Shown here piece by piece: positions 59,196 through 64,000 of a stretch of 64,000 nucleotides of DNA. Source of the DNA: Lepas anatifera (taxonomy: Eukaryota > Arthropoda > Thecostraca > Lepadidae). The notes beneath the pieces are model-generated. The model did not search any database and was not told the origin of the DNA. It saw nothing but the letters and a program-made list of their open reading frames with translations. The position numbers and the translations under genes are program-made. The stretch's first letter is position 1. Every line of letters begins with the position of its first letter. The DNA lies in assembly GCA_034440635.1 (NCBI GenBank), contig JAOTON010001907.1, forward strand, positions 558,001 to 622,000, in the 5' to 3' direction.

Positions 59196-60048
59196 CCCTT
59201 CATCGCCTGGGGGTACGATCGGATCCCGTCCCCTCGGTAATTCGCGATGATTCCAAGCCGATTTAAGTGAGATGCGCGTCGCTTTGCAGGCCTGTAGTGA
59301 TCAATTTGACAACTTGTGACGACAAATTGACGTCAGGTCAGGTCAACGAGTCACGACATCATTTCTAAACTCATGCGAGGTGATTCTGCCCTTCTAAGAT
59401 GAGATGGACAAAACCAGGGTGTAACTCAGCTTCTGGAAGAGCTAGAAGTTTCTGAATATCATTCGAACGCTCCTGGAACATCAAATCTGCGTGCTCTCAT
59501 CCATTTTGAGTTCAGGTTAATACTAAGATCACCAGAGGCCACCAAAGGGTACGGTTTTCAAAATTGTTTTTGTATATAACTTTCGAACAAAATAAGATAT
59601 AGTCATACATTTACATAATACCATAGTAATGAGTATGACCAAATAATTCGAATATCATGTAACATGACCTTGAAGAAATCATTATTTGACATTGACCTAA
59701 GTTTGAGGTCATAATTTGACCTCAAAAGGTCCTGCGGTATATCATTTGAATCCTTGGGTCAGGACGAACACGTAGTTTTTTTTTTTTTTCTAGCTCTAAT
59801 CATTTCTGATCTATAAGGGACTTCCTAAATGGATCTAAATTTGACTCATTTGACCCACTGTGACGCCAGGGGTAAATGGATATAGTTCAAACTCGGCTCC
59901 AGAGTAGAAGACGGTAAGGCGCTTCCAGCGCCTTAATCTTCCAGCGCCGCTTCATTTTTTTCGTATCACTTCCGGTTCTCAAGATCTTAGGGGTTCGATT
60001 GGACCCCCAGGCAGTGGGGTGCACGAAAAGAGCCCAGTCGGTGCCGGG
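59196..60048 (-). mobile_element. Non-autonomous piggyBac-type element, divergent copy 3
   Basis: An 853-bp element between perfect TTAA sites (59192-59195, 60049-60052), with CCC-starting ends. On the left, CCTGGGGGTACGATCGGATC follows the tip almost directly. On the right, the matching CCTGGGGGTCCAATCGAACC lies about 30 bp further in, the same asymmetry as copy 1. Read on the minus strand, its interior keeps the order of copies 1 and 2 (GAGCTAGA, then CGTGTTCGTC, then AAATGATATACCGCAGG, then GAGGTCA words), but at low identity. It contains a poly-T run at 59778-59790. No transposase. Confidence 0.65.
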
Positions 60049-60411
60049 TTAAATGACAAATATTGAATTAGATACCTAGTTTCTTGTATAATATATTTTA
60101 GGTCCTAGAAAACTGGATTTGGTTACATAAGCACTATTTTTTAGCGTTGGTCAATTTTGCGACACCTTGATGCCCCATTGGCATATCCCCTCTTTTTTAG
60201 AAAACGCTCCCGGGCTCTGTTGTCAGGTTCTCTAAATGGGTGTAGTCTGATCCTTATAGCCTCTTTCAATTAGATGAGGGTAGGCAACCCAAATGAATTT
60301 AGACGCTGGCCCGTCATAAACATCCAACAATTAGGGACAAAAATCCAAAATATGGTGATTATCCAGGAAACCGTTATAAGACTATAAAATTACCGTTATA
60401 AGTTCTATAAA

Positions 60412-60757
60412 ATAGAAAACATTCAACGTAGGGCGGCAAGGTTTGTTATGAGAGACTACCGGAGAACGACCAGCGTAACATCAATGCTTAAAAGTGGTCA
60501 AATGGCCATCTCTTTAAGAGCGACGGAAGAAAGCTCGGCTTACGATGCTTTATAAGATAAAACACGGCATGATGGATGCAGAAGGCATAAAGAGTAAACT
60601 TATACCGCTCCCGCCAAGATCACGACGGGGACGTAATCAGCAGTTTCTGGTACCACAATGCAGAGCGGACTATCACCTTCACGCTTTTCTCCCGAAAACT
60701 ATCCGAGATTGGAACAACTTGCCCCATGCAACTGTGGAAGCTGCTTTACTCGACTAA
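60412..60757 (+). pseudogene. 3' coding end of a LINE (non-LTR retrotransposon)
   Basis: The first frame reads IENIQRRAARFVMRDYRRTTSV and the second reads ERRKKARLTMLYKIKHG then PKTIRDWNNLP, ending at TAA 60755. This is the well-known C-terminal region downstream of the reverse transcriptase in LINEs of the CR1/Jockey/RTE-like type. A frameshift lies near 60480-60500 and a TAA (60515-60517) interrupts the second frame at WPSL*ERR. The RT is missing, so the copy is 5'-truncated and dead. Confidence 0.8.
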
Positions 60758-62764
60758 TTTGTGATTCCTTTGTGTAAAGATTAATCATCTTCCATCCATG
60801 CATTGTAACCTCACATGTAAATATTTTATTCTTCTTTTTGAGATGTATAAACTACGGACACTCGCATTGACAAAATAATCAGCTTGATGATTGTGGTCAA
60901 TACACGGTAGAACTAGAAGACAGTTCATCTACACTAAATTTGGGAAATTTTGCCAGGGAAAGACCTAAAATTATATCAAGGGCAGAGTTATTTCCATTTG
61001 AGATAGGATGAGAAATCCAGAAACTCAACGTAACTTCCGGCTCGTTTTTAAAGTTCACTTCCACCTGTCTTGGAGAGCTATTGTGTACAAAAATATGATA
61101 TTGCGCTTTATAGATGCCTTAGAAGAGTCTACAGGTCCACTGAACCATGTGGGAGCCGTATTCCTTAAACTTCGCTATACTCTTAGTTAGATCTACAGTC
61201 CGTTACTATTGCAAATCCCCTCCAGGCAAACATTCCTTGCTGCTGGCGCGGGAGGCGGGAGGGTAGCCGCCCCTCCCCCATTGCACCCTCGGGATCCCTC
61301 CCTGACAAGCACATAAATTACCGTTGATACACAGGATGGCAAAAAACGAGCCTCAACTTTTGAGGGACGTCCCCCTGCTTCACAACGTGAGGAACGCCGC
61401 ATCCCCCCGCCAGCTCCCGCCTTCAACACCCCTGCCCATTATTGAGCTGTCTGAGATTTGAATGTTTGCTTATGACACTGATGTGCCGCGGTAATCAGTG
61501 ATTGCCCCGACAGGCTCAACGCTGCAGGCCGGTTAAAGGCATTCAGGCTGCGGTGCCGGATAAGGTTCCAGGAACCAGACCCACACATTTCCGGCACAAC
61601 TGCCGTGAATGGAACATTTCACCGCGCGCCTCGTTGTTGCGACGACCAGAGCTGGCCATTCTTGGTGGGTTTCTGCGAACCAAACGTCACAACCGCGAAC
61701 ACCAAACACGAGAACTGCCGTCCGAAATTGGCCACTGCAGGCCCGGTATGGGCGGGTGTCCCGCCATTTCCTAACCCGCCACGGTGCTGATGTGGCGAGC
61801 GGGGGCTGCATTTGTGGCTGCTGGTTCTCGGAGAACCACTGGCTGACAGCAGCCTCTTCAGCGCAGTCACAGCATACATGGTAGGGACAGCAGGCCGCAG
61901 GTTCTAGGTGTTGCGTGAACATGCCTCGAGCGAGGCAGAAGTAGGATGCATTTATATTTAGAGCTGTTCTAGATATGGACGTTTGGGTTTAAATGCTGGC
62001 GTAAAAAGGTAAGTCAAAAACTGATTTCTACAAGAGGGAAATACTGCATTTCTGATATCAATATTTTTGTGGAATGAGGATGTATAATGTGGGAACACCC
62101 GAGTTTTCCCGTACCTGATTTACCAGATGTTCTACGGAAAACTGGATTACGCGTCTAGGCACCGAGTTTTCCGCCAGTGCAATTATGGGAAATGCCAGTG
62201 ACTATGCGAGTAATGATCCTCATTCATCAAGCTGAAAACGGGCAATCCTTGATGTTTATGGAAATGTAAGCAATCAACCGACCAAAATTCCTGCAACTCA
62301 AGAACTAATCATGTTCTTGGCAAGAAGATTGGGTCGCAAAATGATTCATACAAAACAGTGAGAGAGACAGAGTTTTCTGTGAACAACCAGCCATTTGATT
62401 TGTCAAAGTGCTTGTAAAGCTAGCGAACACTTTGCGCCACTTACGTGGAACCAGGTAATGGACTGTAATTTGGAGTGATTTCTTCCCCATGTTTATGTTT
62501 TCAGTGCAGTCATTCATATACGACGGTGGCTGCTGCCGGAGACTACTGATTTCAAGGCGTACTAAAGCAACCTATTAAAACCCTAAATATCATATCTGCA
62601 TCATTAAAAAAGTGAGCCATAGTCATGTAAAATATAGGAAACTGTTCAGATACTTATGATCATTGACACGGCCTGTGCGGGATTCCGAAGCAGGGGTTTG
62701 TGGTTTTACTTAATCTGGTTTGATTCACGGGTATATTTAATTTTTCTGACCCAAGGCTTGCGAC
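60758..62764. other. Unique non-coding sequence
   Basis: The first few hundred bases may be the 3' untranslated part of the LINE. A GC-rich patch at 61230-61440 has GGCGGGAG/CTCCCGCC words. The GC-balanced section 61530-61920 has open frames on both strands but no recognisable domain. Confidence 0.3.
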
Positions 62765-62938
62765 CAGTGCGGGTACAAGGGGAGGGCGACTAAGGGTATC
62801 AAGCCCCCTCCCCGAAATATCCCCAGTGCCTATAATTAATACATGGTCGGAGGGTGACCTGAAGCAATGGCGGGGGGGCTCGAGCTCCCTTGTCCCCCGC
62901 CTCCGAAATGAAGTCCGCCACTGCTGGATCGGCCACTG
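62765..62938. repeat. Short interspersed palindromic repeat, copy 2
   Basis: Begins CAGTGCGGGTACAAGG and has GAAGTCCGCCACTG at 62910-62923, ends of the CAGTGGCGG type. The interior matches 52898-53052. A second CGGCCACTG closes at 62938. Probably the same hAT-type group as 41064. Confidence 0.6.
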
Positions 62939-63623
62939 CTTGTAATGTATTTATTTTGATTATCTCGAATACAAATCTGATATCTCGTAATTGATTTGCT
63001 GGAGGGATTTAACAGTTAATACGTTGGAGCGAGCAAAAACAGGAAAATGGAGTGACATTTCGCCAGCATTACAATAATCTAAATACCTATAGGTTTAGCC
63101 TAAAGACAATCAGGTAAAGATCAAAATCAAAGGTCAAAACTAAACAAATTTTGACATAATAAACAAAAACGTACTCTCAAAGTTAATGTCTGACTATCTT
63201 TCCACAGCGTATGCCCAACTTGCTTAACTCTCTCTTGACAGACATTCTAATATCATTAACTAACCAACTGGTTCCATAATATAGTCCTGTGACATAGGTT
63301 CTTATTTGTTAAATAATAGGCATCAACGGCAAAGGTCAATCTGCAGGCTTAACTCAAACAGACGCATATAAAATTATCGTAAAGATCGCCTCAATTGATT
63401 GAACTCATTGAAACTTCAGGGATGCTTGCAAATGGTCTGAAAAATGATTTGAAACTGCACTACTCTGGCGTTTTTTATCGGAGTGGATATTTAAGAACAC
63501 TTTGAAAGCATTCCAAAGGTTCTAAGTGCTGAGAAAAGGGCTTTACTCAGCTCCAATTCCAGTGCCTTCATCATGATCACGGCAACAGATCACGTGGAAC
63601 CAAGTAAAACAACTGCACACACA
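62939..63623. other. Unique AT-rich sequence
   Basis: No gene recognised. Confidence 0.35.
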
Positions 63624-63718
63624 CACCAGCCCATGTAGAAACACAGAGCACGCATAGCACACCAGCGCAAGTCAAAACACAGAACACACGGAGCACATCA
63701 GCCTAAGTCGAAAAACAG
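63624..63718. repeat. Degenerate repeat of about 37 bp, 2.6 copies
   Basis: CACCAGC, AAACACAGA and GAGCAC recur in order three times with changes. Confidence 0.6.
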
Positions 63719-63900
63719 CCTGCTTTTTTGCTCTAGCGCTCAAGGCATGCCGTCAGGAGTCGAAGCACGGAACTCGTTAGAGCCTGTGTAGCTGTGGTCA
63801 CCTCGGTCTGACTCAGCTAACAGGTACAGACTGCCCTGCTTAACAACAATTGGTGGCGCGTGTGGTCCAGGGTGAGCGTACAGGAACCGGGCCACCCATT

Positions 63901-64000
63901 GTATCAGTGCCGCATACATGGGTTTGATCAGTGTCATCTGTCTCATCAGTGCCACTTGTACATCATCAGTACCGATTGTCTCTGATCAGTGCCTTCTGTG
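63901..64000. repeat. Minisatellite running off the right edge
   Basis: ATCAGTGCC-TCTGT units recur at about 63902, 63926, 63944, 63965 and 63985, with period 18-25 bp. The array probably continues beyond the window. Confidence 0.7.

Overview
This window is animal nuclear DNA, most likely from a large-genome arthropod or similar invertebrate. That is an inference from the lack of compact genes, the CpG-rich patches inside non-coding DNA, the abundant minisatellites and microsatellites, and the mix of Penelope-like, LINE, SINE, hAT-type and piggyBac-type sequences. The species cannot be named from what is seen. No bacterial gene organisation, rRNA, CRISPR array or complete protein-coding gene was found.

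The only convincing host coding segment lies at the left edge. It is a GC-rich exon (3-306, + strand), open to the window boundary and ending at a textbook splice donor, so much of what follows may be intron. Most other long open frames are by-products of stop-free tandem repeats or CpG-rich DNA. From 0.3 to 31 kb the sequence alternates between featureless intron or intergenic DNA and CpG-rich blocks. It is punctuated by a 17-bp minisatellite with higher-order structure (7.9-9.0 kb), a TTAA-flanked element inserted into a second minisatellite (11.5-12.9 kb) and a tRNA-promoter-like unit enclosed by inverted repeats (18.2-18.4 kb).

From 31 to 45 kb repeats dominate. There is a ten-copy 67-bp satellite, then a second TTAA element in the opposite orientation, two independent 36-bp arrays, a LINE reverse transcriptase relic, a Penelope-like fragment embedded in TA microsatellite, and a hAT-type MITE with a perfect 8-bp target duplication beside a tRNA-derived SINE. 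A 2-kb palindrome made of two head-to-head Penelope-like copies follows, flanked by one 14-bp duplication. From 45 to 64 kb there are five tandem E-boxes, a 25-bp minisatellite of about 55 units, three further short DNA-transposon-like units, a long (CA)n(TA)n run, a third divergent TTAA element, a LINE 3' end and a minisatellite running off the right edge.

The most notable discovery candidate is the TTAA element family (11603-12783, 32060-32962, 59196-60048). These non-autonomous elements have piggyBac-like ends with asymmetric subterminal spacing. Their interiors are unusually dense in AGGTCA/TGACCT words, the half-site of nuclear hormone receptors. They could be mobile carriers of receptor-binding arrays, or the words could be a structural repeat; the sequence alone does not decide.
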